Origin: Anas platyrhynchos
Taxonomy: Eukaryota > Chordata > Aves > Anseriformes > Anatidae
NCBI RefSeq assembly: GCF_047663525.1
Contig: NC_092607.1
Coordinates: 5,241,001 to 5,305,000 of the forward strand
DNA length: 64,000 nucleotides
Direction: 5' to 3'
Shown piece by piece: positions 32,451 to 44,917 of the stretch. Every line of letters starts with the position of its first letter. The stretch's first letter is position 1. Below the pieces are notes generated by a model. That model was given only the letters and a program-made list of their open reading frames with translations. It had not been told where the DNA came from and searched no databases. Position numbers and translations under genes: made by a program.

Positions 32451-35400
32451 GTAGACAAATGACTCAGTGAAAATTAAATAAATAAAACAGGAAATACAAT
32501 GTGGTAATCTTGTAATTTCTTAGGCCTTAAACCAGCTCAGACTGAACACAGCTCCTAAAAGAGCCATCCCCTGGGCAATCCAAGCCAGCAGAAAGCACTG
32601 GGAGAGGTAGGGTAAGGAATGAAGGTTTGGGGGTTACCGAGCATTGCATGTAAAAAACAGGAACTTCTGGCATTGGGAAAAAATATTTCAGAACTGTTTT
32701 TTGGCTTTGTCAGATTTGGGATCCCTGAGCACAAGAGCTGACCTGCAGGACTTTGTTAGACATTTGCTTTTACTGTAAATCTGTCGTAGGTGGAGGACGG
32801 AGTCCTGGGAGAGCTCCTGGCTCTGCTCCTGTGCAGGACTTTGTCCCGGGGATTGGGAAAGAGAGGGTGGGTAAAGGCAGAAGTTTGTGGTCTGAATTTA
32901 GATGACTGAAAAAATAAACACGTATAAGAAAATAGCACAGGTCTTAACAAAGAGACAGGACTCTCAGAACTGTTATTGGTGGAGGTTTGTTTAATTCCAA
33001 AGGGATAATGACACAGGAATGGCTCTCTAGTCTCTCCTTACATACGCCTGCTGGAGGTTATGCAGGTTTTCAGGTGATTGATCATCTGCAGATCTGGGGG
33101 CAATTGGATAATCCAGATGACTAACAATGAGATCTAGGGTCAGATTTATTTCACTTGCGGTAGTTAAAACCACACCTAATCCAAGTTAGTGACAAGCACA
33201 AGATTTTCTTGTTAGGGGATGCTTAGCAACCTCATATGAAGTGGTCTTGGCTGACTAAAAAAGAGGACTGATATAAGGGAACATCAGGGAAAGCCTTTAT
33301 TGCAACTGTTAGTGTAACTGGCTCAATGGCAGTACAGAGAAATCTCTCTCAAGGGCATAGTCAAATCAAGCACTGTATTTGTTTCTACTCCTTGATTTTG
33401 CTTTCAAAAAGGACAGCCTGGGTGATATCATCTATTCCAAGGTTAACCATATGTATTCATTACATCGTTTTCTTACAATGTGTGAGGTTGGGCATGCTTC
33501 TCCAGTCCTGTTTCTGTGTTCCTCTGGTCTGACTTTTTTAAAAGAAACACAGAGTATTTCTTTGCCTGGGATTTCCTGGAAAAATCTTGAGTCTTGTCCT
33601 CCACATAGCGTGCTGATGCAGAAATCAGAGGCAACTATAAGCCATCCCCATTTAAAAAGAGATCACCTGAACACTAAGCTAGCCTGGTGTTTTTTCCAGG
33701 GTTTCCAGGTTTTGATGCCCTGAGACAGAAGCCCTGAATCCCTCATGAGGAGTGCAGGAGCGTGTGGTCCCCAGCGTGTGGTGAGGGAGCAGGCAAGGTG
33801 GAGGAAGGTGCCAACATCTGGAGGAGAGAGAGGAGGTGGGCAGCACATGGAAGCGGGTGCAGGAGGCGCGTCCTTGCTTTTAAGCTGTGCCTGCTGGCTT
33901 CTCCAACCAAGCAAAGAGCCCCCACCACCTCGGCTTGCTGCCACTGCTGAGCCATCCCTTGTGAAACCTGTCATCAGGACTGCTAAACTCTGCTTAATGC
34001 ACGGGGCAGGTTTGGGCTCAGGGGGGAGCTGCAGTGATCCTCCATGCAGGCTCAGAGGTTGATACTTTAATTACATTAATTAGGTGGGCACGCTTTGCGT
34101 TGCAGTTGTGTTTTCATGGCTATTTAAAGCCTGTTTAAATGTTTGCAGAGTTTCTATGGCTGTTAATTAACAATGGGTGCAAATATGAGAAGGTAAGAAC
34201 ACACAGCATTTGTGTGCATGCACACGCGTTGCTCCCCCCATACCCGTCGCTGTCCTGCAGGACCCAAAGGTGTCCCTGCTGGCAGAGGTGACCCCAGCAC
34301 CTGCCCGAAGGAGTTTTATCCCATGGGTTTCTGGCAATGGGGAGTCTTGCTTTTAGGGAACATGATGCTGTAGTCACTGAGGCATCTGGTAAAAACTGAT
34401 CTAAGGATTCCCAAGATTCCCAAACCATGCTGGGAATCAAGGCACAGTGGGGTTAGCGTGCACATGGGGTTCACGGCAAGTGGAGGGGATGTTTAAGCAG
34501 GAGGAGCAATTTCATCAGAGAAGGCAATGGCCAAAAGCCATTTCTGACACAGGATCTAAGCTAATCCAAATTCAGAGCGGTTCACACTGAGATCTGGTCC
34601 CATCTCAGAGTCAGTTTTAGCTGTCCTTTACACAGAGACTTGGGTGAGACCATTCGTGTCTCCCTGACATAGTCTGGAGATCCTGATCACTCTGAGGTCT
34701 TGCAAGAAAGAAAATACACCTGTGGAAATAAAATATAACTGAGATATCTTGGGGTGTTTCATTAAGACAGCAAGTGCTGCTCTATTTTACTGAGGAAGCA
34801 ACAGGTCCTCTCCAAGCCAAGTGAATCCACCTTTGAAGTTTTCATAGGAAATCTAACACAAAGTATTTTCTGATTATAGCAGTTAAGTTTAGGGCTCACC
34901 ACCTAATTAGACCAGTGACCAATTTAGTCCTTCAGTTCCACTGGACCCACAAATTATGTGTTGTCATAAAGAGAGCAGCACTTCTGCTTCCTCCCATCAC
35001 TTCTGCGTGAGGTGGCGTTGACTTCAGGTTTAGGTGGTCTGTCTGATGGCTGCAGAATTTGTGTTTCTTTAAATAATAACAGGCTACTGAACTGGGGAAT
35101 GGCAGCTGTAGCTCTTTGCCAACATGTGAAGTTGCAAACAGGACAGAGAAATCCATGCAAAGGTTTTCCACGGCTGAGCATTTCCAGGTTGTTTTCATCT
35201 GTGACCTGGTGGTGCAGAGCATGTCTGCCAGCAGGGAGCTGGGCTGCATGAAGACCTTTTCTGTGCTCTTTACTCTCTGGGAATATTGTCCAGTTAGCAT
35301 CTTCAAGCAAAAGGCACTTTGTAGTTGTCTGTGAATTCCCAGATGTGACTAAAGCTAGACAGATACAGGTGTTTTCTTCTTCCATTTTGGTGGCCAAACT

Positions 35401-37149
35401 GAGACATTGGAGAAAAAAGTGTTTGGGTCAAAGAAAACAAGAAAATGGTCTGTTGTCATTAAATGGCAAATACCTGCTTCTGAATGCTTCTGGAAAGCAC
35501 TTATTGTCACCCCCACAGTGTTCTGTGTTCTCTAAAAGATATTTTTTTTAATTATTATTTTGGAGTCTTCCTTTTTTTAATTTAAAAATATCAACTCAAA
35601 ACAAAATGGAAGAAGTTTCTGTTAGATAACACTGACAGGAAAAGTTTTAGTTTAAAACATTTTGCCAATACAATGCAAATCCAAATGGCACTGATCCTTG
35701 AGAAAACCTGACTTTCAGTGAATTGCCTCTTAACTGGGCAAAAAACCCATGGCTCACTCCTGGCTGTAGCAGCACAGCAGGGTGGGCTGGTGAGCTGGTC
35801 TGCTCTGATGTGGCTCTTTGGCTGAGGATCTGAGTCCTTCCCTGCACACTGAGCTAGGCGTATGCAAGCACAGACGGGGAATTTGTGCTTCCATGTGCTC
35901 TGGTATTGCCTGCTTGCAGCTGCTCAGGGCTGTTAGCAGAGAAAAACACAGAAGCAGATGCACAAACTCGTCTCCTCTTTCTCTTCCAACCCTATCTCCC
36001 TCTCTCTTTACCCAGCACCATAGATTCACACTCTCTTTTGTGCTGGCAGCAGCAGCAAATGATGAAACTTGAACGTGTTGCTGCTACCTTCAGGGATGTC
36101 CCCAGCCCATCTTCTTGCCACCCTTGACATGGTTCTGTGCAAGCTTATGTGACAAACTGCTGGGGTCTGCACTTGAGAAACCACTCCTCTCCTGTACTGC
36201 TGAACCAGATTCAGAAGAAATCTGAATGTCACCTACTGCAGATCCTTTAGCCTCCATTAAAACTTCCTTAGAACAACTTTATGCATGCAGAAGACTGCTT
36301 TCAGTAGTCTGACTTCTCCCGCCAGAAGCAGGAAAAGAGCTGTGAAACGGTGTGCCTGGAGTGCCTTGCCCTGAGGCAAATATTCTCTCTTGGGCAGCCT
36401 GTTCAGATGGCTCAGTCTTGGGTGTTGGTGGCAGTAGGCAAAAAAAGATGGTGCCTAAATGGGAGTCAACAGGATTTTCCTCCTAGGGGGATGTACAGCT
36501 TGAGGCATGTAATGCACTGGCTTGCTGGTACTCTAGGTTTCTTGCCTCTGCCCTGCTATGGGGCTGAGGAGGAGCAGGGGGCACACAAGGTCCCGGCCCC
36601 CCTGCCCTTCTGCTGCAGGTACACCAGGACCCAAACAGTCTGCTTATAAGCTAACAAAGTTTTTATCTTCCTTTTCTCATCTTCTTTTGACTTTCAGTTT
36701 AAATTACTTCATCTGAGATGTCACTAGAAATTGATTTGTTATGCTAAATACTTGCCAAATAAATAATGAGCTCCCAAATTAGCCTATATGCAATAAGACA
36801 AGGAATGAATTATTTCTAGTGATTCCTTTTATCAGGCAAGGATTAAATTATTTCAGTGCTCTGGTTCCCAGGGCTGGGCTGTCTCCGAAAAATGTGCTAG
36901 TGACACTTAAAAACACCAAACCCCTCTCTGTGCTCTTTTATGATATTAAATGTCACCACTTCCCTCATTTTATCACATTATTACAGCCTCTTCTTGCCTG
37001 GAAGGAATCAAATTAATGAAAACTGAAAGAATCCAAGGTGTCTGCCCGTACATCTCTCATAAAATCATCCTGCACATTACAGAAGTTCTGAGGTGATGCC
37101 ATGAGGCAAAAGACCAAACCAATTTAAATAAGGCTGATTACAGCCTTTC

Positions 37150-37150
<1 letters not shown>

Positions 37151-37184
<34 letters not shown>
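37151..37184. repeat. A34 homopolymer
   Basis: Thirty-four consecutive A residues, with no recognisable SINE or processed transcript upstream of them. Confidence 0.97.
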
Positions 37185-37187
<3 letters not shown>

Positions 37188-38232
37188 TGAACAACATTTT
37201 TGCCTGTTTTACGGTACTGATAAAAAACCCAGAAAACTTACTTAGCAGAAATGCTATATTTTATTCGCTCTACTAAGGTAGAATAAACCTGTTGCTGAAA
37301 CATCTATTTTTCAGCTAAATGCTCTACTCATTTTATGGACAGCTTCTGGAGGCTGGTTTGGGGTAGCTGTTCTTAGGTGGGTAACATATCCCTACCATGG
37401 CACTGCAAGCACAGAGCAGAGGACGTTGTTAATGGAGTATGAAACTGCTCCTGGGCCAGCGGTGTCTGAAATCCCCCCGTATCTCCTGCCAGCTGGTCAG
37501 TGGGCATTGCTGAAATGAGCTGGGGACATCAAAAGCAGCATCACACCTGGCACTGTTGGCAGAAGAGCCAACGAGTGAATGAGCCATGGAGGCTGGGCAG
37601 CCCTGTGGTCCTTAAATGTGGTGGGTGGAAGTGCAGCAGCTGTAAAGTCAGCGGTTGTAAAGTCACCTCATCCCTCCTGTAGCCTAAATCTGCTGGGGCT
37701 TGAAGTATTTGTCCTTGAGGGCTGCAGGAAGAACTACTGTTTTTGTTTTTTTTTTCTCTCATATGAGAAAGCAATGTTTCATCTTCTGAAACAGGTAAGA
37801 TGAGGACACCTTTGTCAAAAGTTACTGACACTCAACATGGCACCTTTAGGGATATGAATTCAGACCTTCAGAGCTTCCTCCTTTTATGAATCCTTTATGA
37901 TTCTGTGATTCTCCTGGTGTCCCTCATTGCTGGACCACAGCTCCTGTCTCTGCACCAACACCAGGGCCTGTCTCTCTTCTGCAAGCAGATGATTTCTCCA
38001 CAGCCAGCAGCACTCTGTTCCTTAGCACAGCCCTCAAGAGACAGCCCCAGCAGCTAATGGTCACCGCGGGGGCCTGAGCTTTGGGATGCTTTGGGGGATG
38101 AGGCAGAAGACTCAGTTAGGATTGTTGCATTAAATTCCCAGCTTCTCTTCATTGACTACAAAAAAAAAATATAAAATAAAATGGTGGGACTCTCTTACTC
38201 ATGTGAAGCTACCTCTTTGCATGTATCCAACA

Positions 38233-38281
38233 GAGAAAAGAGAAAGAAAAAGAAAAAAAAAAAAAAAAGGGAAAAAAAAAG
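38233..38281. repeat. A-rich (GAAA)n / poly-A tract
   Basis: Short GAAA units grade into long A runs broken by GGG. Confidence 0.93.
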
Positions 38282-38369
38282 TGGAAAGCTTAGAAGAAAG
38301 CCTTATTCTAAAGCAAGGAGAGAAATCATCGTCATGGGCCAAGTATGACTGACTGCTTTTGATGCAGAT

Positions 38370-38760
38370 TAGCTGTAAGTTGAGATATTATTAGGATTGC
38401 ATTAAGCAGCTAATATCACTTTTCAATAAAGTGGGATGTGTCCACTTATGCTTGAAGATGCTTATTATTATTTATTGATATATAAAGCAGTTATGTGAAT
38501 TTTATTTAAAAGAATGCCAGACACCATTATTGTAATTTGTTAATGCAACAAAAGAGCTTCCTATTATACTAATGTCACCTTGCTGAAGTTAAAGTTCTCA
38601 TGATTTTTCCTGTAATGTGTTGCTACAGAGGGTAATTCAGCCAGCTGTTTGGTTCAATATTGTCTTCATGGCACTCACGGAGATTAGTTGACTTTTGTGG
38701 GACTTGGTTTATGAATTGCATTTCAAGACAGTTAAACAACATATTGCTGAACAGAGAGTA
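38370..38760. promoter_or_regulatory. Candidate conserved noncoding element
   Basis: AT-rich, free of simple repeats, with several homeodomain-like cores (GCTAATATCAC, TGTTAATGC) and a CAATAAA run. It has the look of a deeply conserved desert element, but conservation cannot be tested here. Confidence 0.2.
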
Positions 38761-38769
38761 ACTAAATGA

Positions 38770-38800
<31 letters not shown>
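38770..38800. repeat. T-tract
   Basis: T8, a C, then T18, read directly. Confidence 0.93.
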
Positions 38801-40131
38801 GGTGAGTAATTGCACGATTTTTTTAAGGTGTTTGTGTTCTTTTGCAGTCTAACTGGCCTTCAGCTCTTAGGATGAACCCTTTATGCTTACAGCACAGCCA
38901 GAAGCTGCTGTGGAGCTGAGCACATGCTTGCTCACTAGGAGCTACAGAGGGTCCCGCCACTGGGAGAAACATTTCCCTGGTGCTCCACAAAACAGGATGT
39001 CTGGGAAGTTAACACATTTGAGCAGTTTTGAACAAGCGTCTTCCAGAGCACTGCAGCCTTCTAGAGAGTGCTCTGCCAGCTGGAGATCTCTGGCTGGGAT
39101 TTGATGAAGCATTGCAAGGAAATGTCTGCAGCAACAAGTTTAAATTTCTTAGCCTGCAGTCCTCATACATAGCCAGAAATATCTTTCATAAAAGATCGGG
39201 CAGTTTGTCGAATAGCATTTTATGTTTCCCAGTTCATTCCTCTTGCTTGGTTTATAAACCCCTTGGTCTATAAACCAAAGAGTAGGTGCTTTCCACCCTG
39301 AATGTAGCATCCTTGTAAAATAATTGCCACTTAAAGCTTTTAGTGGCATTGACAGTCAAGCTGCTGTGGGCACACCTCTTGTTTTATATGATTGCCCTTT
39401 GAAATGAGCCCCACTGCTAATTCTGCAGAGCCACAAGCTATCAGTATTTGGACTTCAGGGGACACCTTGTTCTCCACTGCTGGCTGTGTGGATCACCACC
39501 AAGCAGGATTGCAAGTTGCTGTCAGCACCACGCTGGGTGCAGAATTGGTCCTGTAGGCAGCTTTGGGAGGAAGCACAGCGGATGCCAGTGCTGCACATGG
39601 AGCTGCTTTACACCCTGCAGAGGGAAGGGTGTGTGTGGTAACTGCTGGTGGCCCTGTGGAACCAGAGCTGTGGCACTTTAGAGCTAGAGAATACATCCTA
39701 CGCCTCCAAGGTACCACACACAGGTTCCTAGTACCGTGCCTGTTCCCCTGGCTAAGGTGCTGCATGGCTGCATGGTGCCACCAGCCAGCGGGTACAGCAG
39801 TGAGCGGCTGTGGCTGTGCCATTTCCTCACCTGGTCTGGGAAACTGTGCTCCCTGGCCTTGCTGCTCCCATAACCTGCCAGCTGTTGTCCAGCCAGCCCG
39901 CGTTTCCAGAAGTGATGAGTCTGAATGCTAAAAAGCCTGAAAATGGCTATAGCCAGTTGGCAAATTCATGCCATAATGCATTTTCCATGCTCTTTAACTG
40001 CTTTCTGCCTTTTTTTTTTTTTTAATATAATCCCAATTTCTTTCTTTTCTCTGAGAGTAAAAGCACATGGTTTACATCTTTCTTTCTGATTTTTTTTTCT
40101 TTGTTTGGTTTTGGGGTAGTAAGGGGAGTGG

Positions 40132-40196
40132 TTTTTTTGTTTGTTTGTTTGTTGTTTTTGTTTTTGTTTGTTTGTTTTTGTTTGTTTGTTTTTGTT
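40132..40196. repeat. (TTTG)n simple repeat
   Basis: Regular TTTG and TTTTTG units over about 65 bp. Confidence 0.93.
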
Positions 40197-42652
40197 ATTA
40201 AAGAAGAGCTCCCATCAAGCTGGATTTCAGTAGTGCTGGTCAGGGTTAGAAGCCAGGTGACTGCCTCCAACCATCTCACATCCATACTGGCAGACTGGCT
40301 CAGCCCTACCTGCTCAGGTCTGCCTGGCTGCCTGGCCCTGCCCTGCTGCCGCTTCTAAGGTGGTGTGGTGGGCAGAGCCCCCACAGAAAGGGTGCCAGTT
40401 GTTGTGTCACATTATTCAGCTTCCCATTGCTAAATGGGTGCCCACACCAGGTGCGGATGGATTCAAGGATGGGGCAAAAGGAGTGGGAATGGAGGTGAGA
40501 GGCAACCTCTGCTGCTGCACAGTGATGCTCCAGAGCTGTGTCTTCATCAGCTGCCCCATTCCCTCATGTGAAGTTGATGGCACTGCCCTCTCTCCATTGC
40601 AAGGATAATTCTAGTAATGCTGGTGAATTGCTTTGTTACCATGGTGATGGTAACTGGGAGAAGTTATCCATGAGCAAACACATCTCTCCTTTGCCAGTGG
40701 GATTTTCTGAGAAACAAGTGGCCAGAGCAATGGGCCGGGGCCAGACTGGATGGCTGGAGTAAACCACCACGCTCTCCTTCACCAGGGGACGCATTGGGCT
40801 GGCTCTGAAAGCTCCAGGCAAGTGCTGACAGTCAGAGATGGAGCAGACAGGGGCGGCTGCTGCCCTGCCAAAGCACAAACCCTGGAGACCCGCTGGGATG
40901 CTGAGGTCCTTGCCTAGTCTCAGATCTGGTCCTTCAGCAGAGGCAGCAATGAGTCGTTCTCTAGCACTTTGCACTTTGCTTTTGAATATCCTAGACTGCT
41001 TCTGAAGATAGTACCTAATAACGTGAATTATAATAATGAAATTAATTTCTTTCTACTGCTGTTTTGAATTGAGACAGGACTGAAACAGAAATAAGGAAGA
41101 GAGGAATAAATGCAGTGAGGAGAAAATCAGAGGTTTCCCACTGTGTTCAGTCTATACAGGGCCATCTCAAATATAGTAAGCAATAAGTAAGTTTCCCAAA
41201 CTGTATATATTAAATCCACCCCTGCCACATGCAGCTCTACTGGGCAGGAGGCGACCTGCTGAGTGCCTCTTGCTGGGCTTCCGAGAGGGTTTATTAGCGA
41301 CCTCACATAGGGGCATGCTGCTGAAGAGGCTGCACAAGGATATGTGGGAGTTAATTTTTTGCAAAATTGTTTTTAAAACCACCACTGTGAGCTGTTCCTG
41401 TGGACACACTCATAGTACATTGGATACTACACAGCATCTCATGATATGACCAAACTCCTCCCTGTTGTGGGTACGGAGAAGCATATGATGTCAAGATGCT
41501 TTTGAACTCTGTCTTTTTCTTCCTCTCCTCCTCTGAAGTTACAAGGAATGATGCAGCTAAAAATAACTGACTCTGCTGCTTATGATATAGAACGAAAGTG
41601 TGGAACTGTTTTATGGGCTTCTGGCACCAATAGTTACGGAATGAGACGCAAACGTTTCTGCCATAAGCTGCTGCTTCTAACCATGGTTGCCTTTCTCCTG
41701 AAACAGAAATTTTGGGGTGATGTTTCTGACTCGGTTGAGTCAGAAACAGTGGGAAAAATAAAGATTATGGATAAGAACATAAGAACTACAGGCAGAGATA
41801 AATGCAGGAGAAGGGCACAAGATCTTCTTTCAGGGGAACAGAGCACTCTCTGTTCTCCATCCCTATCTTTGCAATAGTTCTTGTGATTTTACTTTCCCAG
41901 ATTTTCAACAGAGAGCCAGCAAACACTGAAATGCCTTTGAAGCAAACTTGTGCTCCCGAAATATCAAATTCATTCAAATTAGTGATGTTACAAAGTATTT
42001 TCATAAAGTAAGAACAAAACCTGAATTTTCACCAGAAGCTCAAATGCTGAACTTTTCCTGTTTTTGTTTTCCTGTTTTACTTTCTCCTCCAATGTTTTTG
42101 ATCATTTTTTGGCTGTTTTTGAGGTTCTGGGTTCAAGCTGGTGTGGTATGTTGAAATATCCTGAAGAAGTAAATGGTGGAGAAAACAAATAGCAAGTTAG
42201 AAATAGAACAAGGCAGGCATATGAGAAATGCAAGGAGGAACATTTTGAATAACGATGCATCTATATTTGTGCACGGTGCACATTTATATTCTTGCTGAGT
42301 TTTTATGAAAATGATAAGTTTGCTGCAAATTATGGATAATCGTGAAAATGTACCTGCTGTCACAAAGGAAACATTCTGCTTTGAAAGGGAACACATTTTC
42401 CTTTGAGAGTTTTGTTATTGTAGGCTGAAAATACGTAAGAAAGTTGTATCAATTGATAATGTCCATGGGTATTAGACAAAGGGCAAGACTATGAGTGCTG
42501 CAAAACACATTGGTTAAGCATGCAGCCCAGGAGAGAAATTTCAACACGCAACCTTTTAATAATACATCACTTAAATTTGGTTTCTGACTAATTAGCATTG
42601 TCAGAAAGGTATAATGGGGAGATAAATGGAGGGGGGTTCAGGATTAGGTGTT

Positions 42653-43158
42653 TGTCCTGGTTTTGGCTGAGATAGAGCTAATTTTCCTTGTAGAGACTGA
42701 TGTGATGCTGTGGTTTGGGCTGCTGCTGAAAGCAGTGGTGACAACACACCAGTATTAGCTGTTGCAGAGCAGTGATCACACAGCCCAGGGCTTCCTGGCT
42801 CCTCATGCTGCCCTGGGGGTGCACAAGTGGCTGGGGGGGCACAGCCAGGACGGCTGGCCCAAATGGCAGAGGGAACAATAAAACTGGGGTAAAGGAGGAC
42901 GGGAGGGACATTGGGAGTGGTGACATTGTCTCCCCAAGGAACAGTTCTGCTTGATAAGCCCCAGCTCTCCTGGCTGTGGCTGAGCACCTGCATGGTGGGG
43001 GTAACAGTGGATGGGATTGCTTTGCTGTGCTGGCATGCAGCTTTTGCTTTACCAACAAACTGCCTTTATCTCAACCCTATCTCACACTTTTCCCATCCCA
43101 CTGGGGGTGGGTGAGCAGCTGGGTGGTGCTGAGCCACCTGCCAGGTTGAACCACAACA
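42653..43158 (+). mobile_element. Solo LTR of an avian endogenous retrovirus
   Basis: Starts TGTCCTGGTTTTGGCTGAGA and ends GGTTGAACCACAACA, the TG...CA ends of an LTR family abundant in birds. The flanks are GTGTT (42648-42652) and GTCTT (43159-43163), a 5-bp target duplication with one mismatch. A polyadenylation-type AATAAA lies at 42877-42882. No internal viral sequence or second LTR is present, so it is a recombined solo LTR. Orientation is set by the end motifs. Confidence 0.85.
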
Positions 43159-44495
43159 GTCTTTTGGGCAGAACAGGTTTAAAATATCAAGCTAAATTTT
43201 AATGGTCAACATCCACAGCTCAAGCAAGGTACCCAAAAGCTGCTCCACATGCAGCTGATAAGCTGAGCTCTTTGGAAAAGTCGGCCCAATGGCTGACTGG
43301 AAGATGATTGAGTGCTTTCTAAGGGATTAATAGGCTGGTTACCTGCAGGCCACTGTGCAGCCATCATGAGAGAGGCTTTCCAAAAGCAGAAGACCAGTTT
43401 CAGAGTCCCCAGCTGGTCACTACATTTTTCCCAGGCTTCTCAGACATTTCCTGTATTTCTCACCCCTCTCCTTATTTCTTGGGACAAGGCACATGGGGCT
43501 GCTCCAGTTCTGGGTGGAGAGGATTCTGAGACCTTGGAAAAACTCCTGAGAGGCTGTGGTAAAAAATAAGTAGCCTTGCTGTTGGATTACATCATGCCTG
43601 ACGTGCTGAAAAATGTTTTTTTTTTTTTATAGCCTATCTGGCCTAGAAACCTATTTTTATTTTTTTTATTTATTTATTTAAAAAGGAAAGCTGTGATTCT
43701 CGTGTACCTTTATGGTGGGAGATATAGTGAAAGCTGGGTCAGATTGACCAGAGTTTCTATCACTGACTACAGAGAACCAGGATTTCACCTAAACATAACC
43801 TACAGAAGATCTGCAGCACTGTCTGTAGGTGATGACGTCTGAGGACTGGGGAGGACTTTGAGAGGGCACTATTTCAGCAAATGTTTCATTCACCATGGCA
43901 GAGCAAGTACCTTCAGCAGCTGGAGAAGGAGAGCTGTTTTGCCAGGAGGCACCACAAGAGATCAGGACATGTCTCACCTGAAGAGACTCTCCTTGATTAG
44001 AAATGTTTTCTTATCAAGAAATGCAAATTTGGTGACACTGAAATAGTCTGTGATTTCATCTCTGACTTTATAAGACGTGCATTAGTAGGGAAGCTGGGAG
44101 CAGGGAGAGAGAGAATAAAAATACTTCCAAGATGAAAATGTCATTTCCAAGTTTGCAAAGATTTGAGATTTTCTACCTTTGAAAATAATTTTCATTTTTA
44201 AAGTTTCTTTCCCATTTCATCAGCATCAATACTCTGCATCCTCAAAGATCAAACCAAGATGCTTCTATCCAGATTAAATGAAACACATCATTAAAAATCA
44301 GGCTAGATATCTCTCTTTTACAAACTTCTCCCTAGACCAGTCTGGATTTTGGTTCCTCAGATCTGCCAGTGATGTAAAAAGGCATCTCAAGCCCTGTGTC
44401 TGTGCCCATTGCAGCCCGCTGCCTGCCCTGAGCCCCAGCTGCAGCAGGGTGAGACTGTGGCTGAAATAACACCCAAAGGGGCTGTTTTGGGCAAT
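43159..44495. other. Non-coding
   Basis: A T-run (43617-43630) and an (ATTT)n tract (43656-43682) are present. No gene is supported. Confidence 0.55.
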
Positions 44496-44917
44496 TGGAT
44501 GAAGAAAGGCTGAGAGAGCTGGGGCGGTTCAGCATGAAGAGAGGGCTCTGGGGTGACCTCATTGCAGCTTTTCAATACTTAAAGAGGGCTCCTAAAAAAG
44601 ATGAAGAGCAACTCTTTGCTCGGGCAGACAATGACAGGACAAGGGGGAATGGTTTTAAACTGCAAGGGGAAACTTAGATTAGAGGTTAGTAGGACATTCT
44701 TCATTCAGAGTGTGGTGGTGAGGCACTGGAAAAGGTTGCCCAGAGAAGATATGGACATCCCATCCCTGGGGGTGTTCAAGACCAGGTTGGATGAGGCCCT
44801 GGGCAACCTGATGCAGTGGGTGGTGTCCCTGCCCATGGCAGGGGGCTGGAGCTGGGTGGGCTTTGGTGTCCCTTCCAACCCGAGCCGTTCTGTGATTCTA
44901 AGATTCTGTGATCCTAA
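44496..44917 (+). mobile_element. CR1 LINE 3' end
   Basis: Good CR1 tail: 'gaaaggctgagagagctggg', 'gtgacctcattgcagctttt', then 'gaggcactggaaaaggttgc', 'catccctgggggtgttcaag' and 'cccttccaacccgagccgtt', with TTCTGTGATTCTAAGATTCTG terminal repeats. Two short open frames across it are relics of no function. Confidence 0.92.

Larger units (their letters stand above)
32451..42652. other. Gene desert segment
   Basis: About 10 kb without a supported gene. Simple repeats are listed separately. Candidate conserved noncoding stretches lie at 34060-34190 and 38370-38760. A lone TTTATGATTCTGTGATTCT near 37895-37913 may be a CR1 3' tip. Confidence 0.5.

Noticed and set aside
37890-37914. Possible lone CR1 3' tip (ATGATTCTGTGATTCT)
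   Set aside because: Only about 20 bases match and no CR1 body lies before it, so it is noted but not called as an element.
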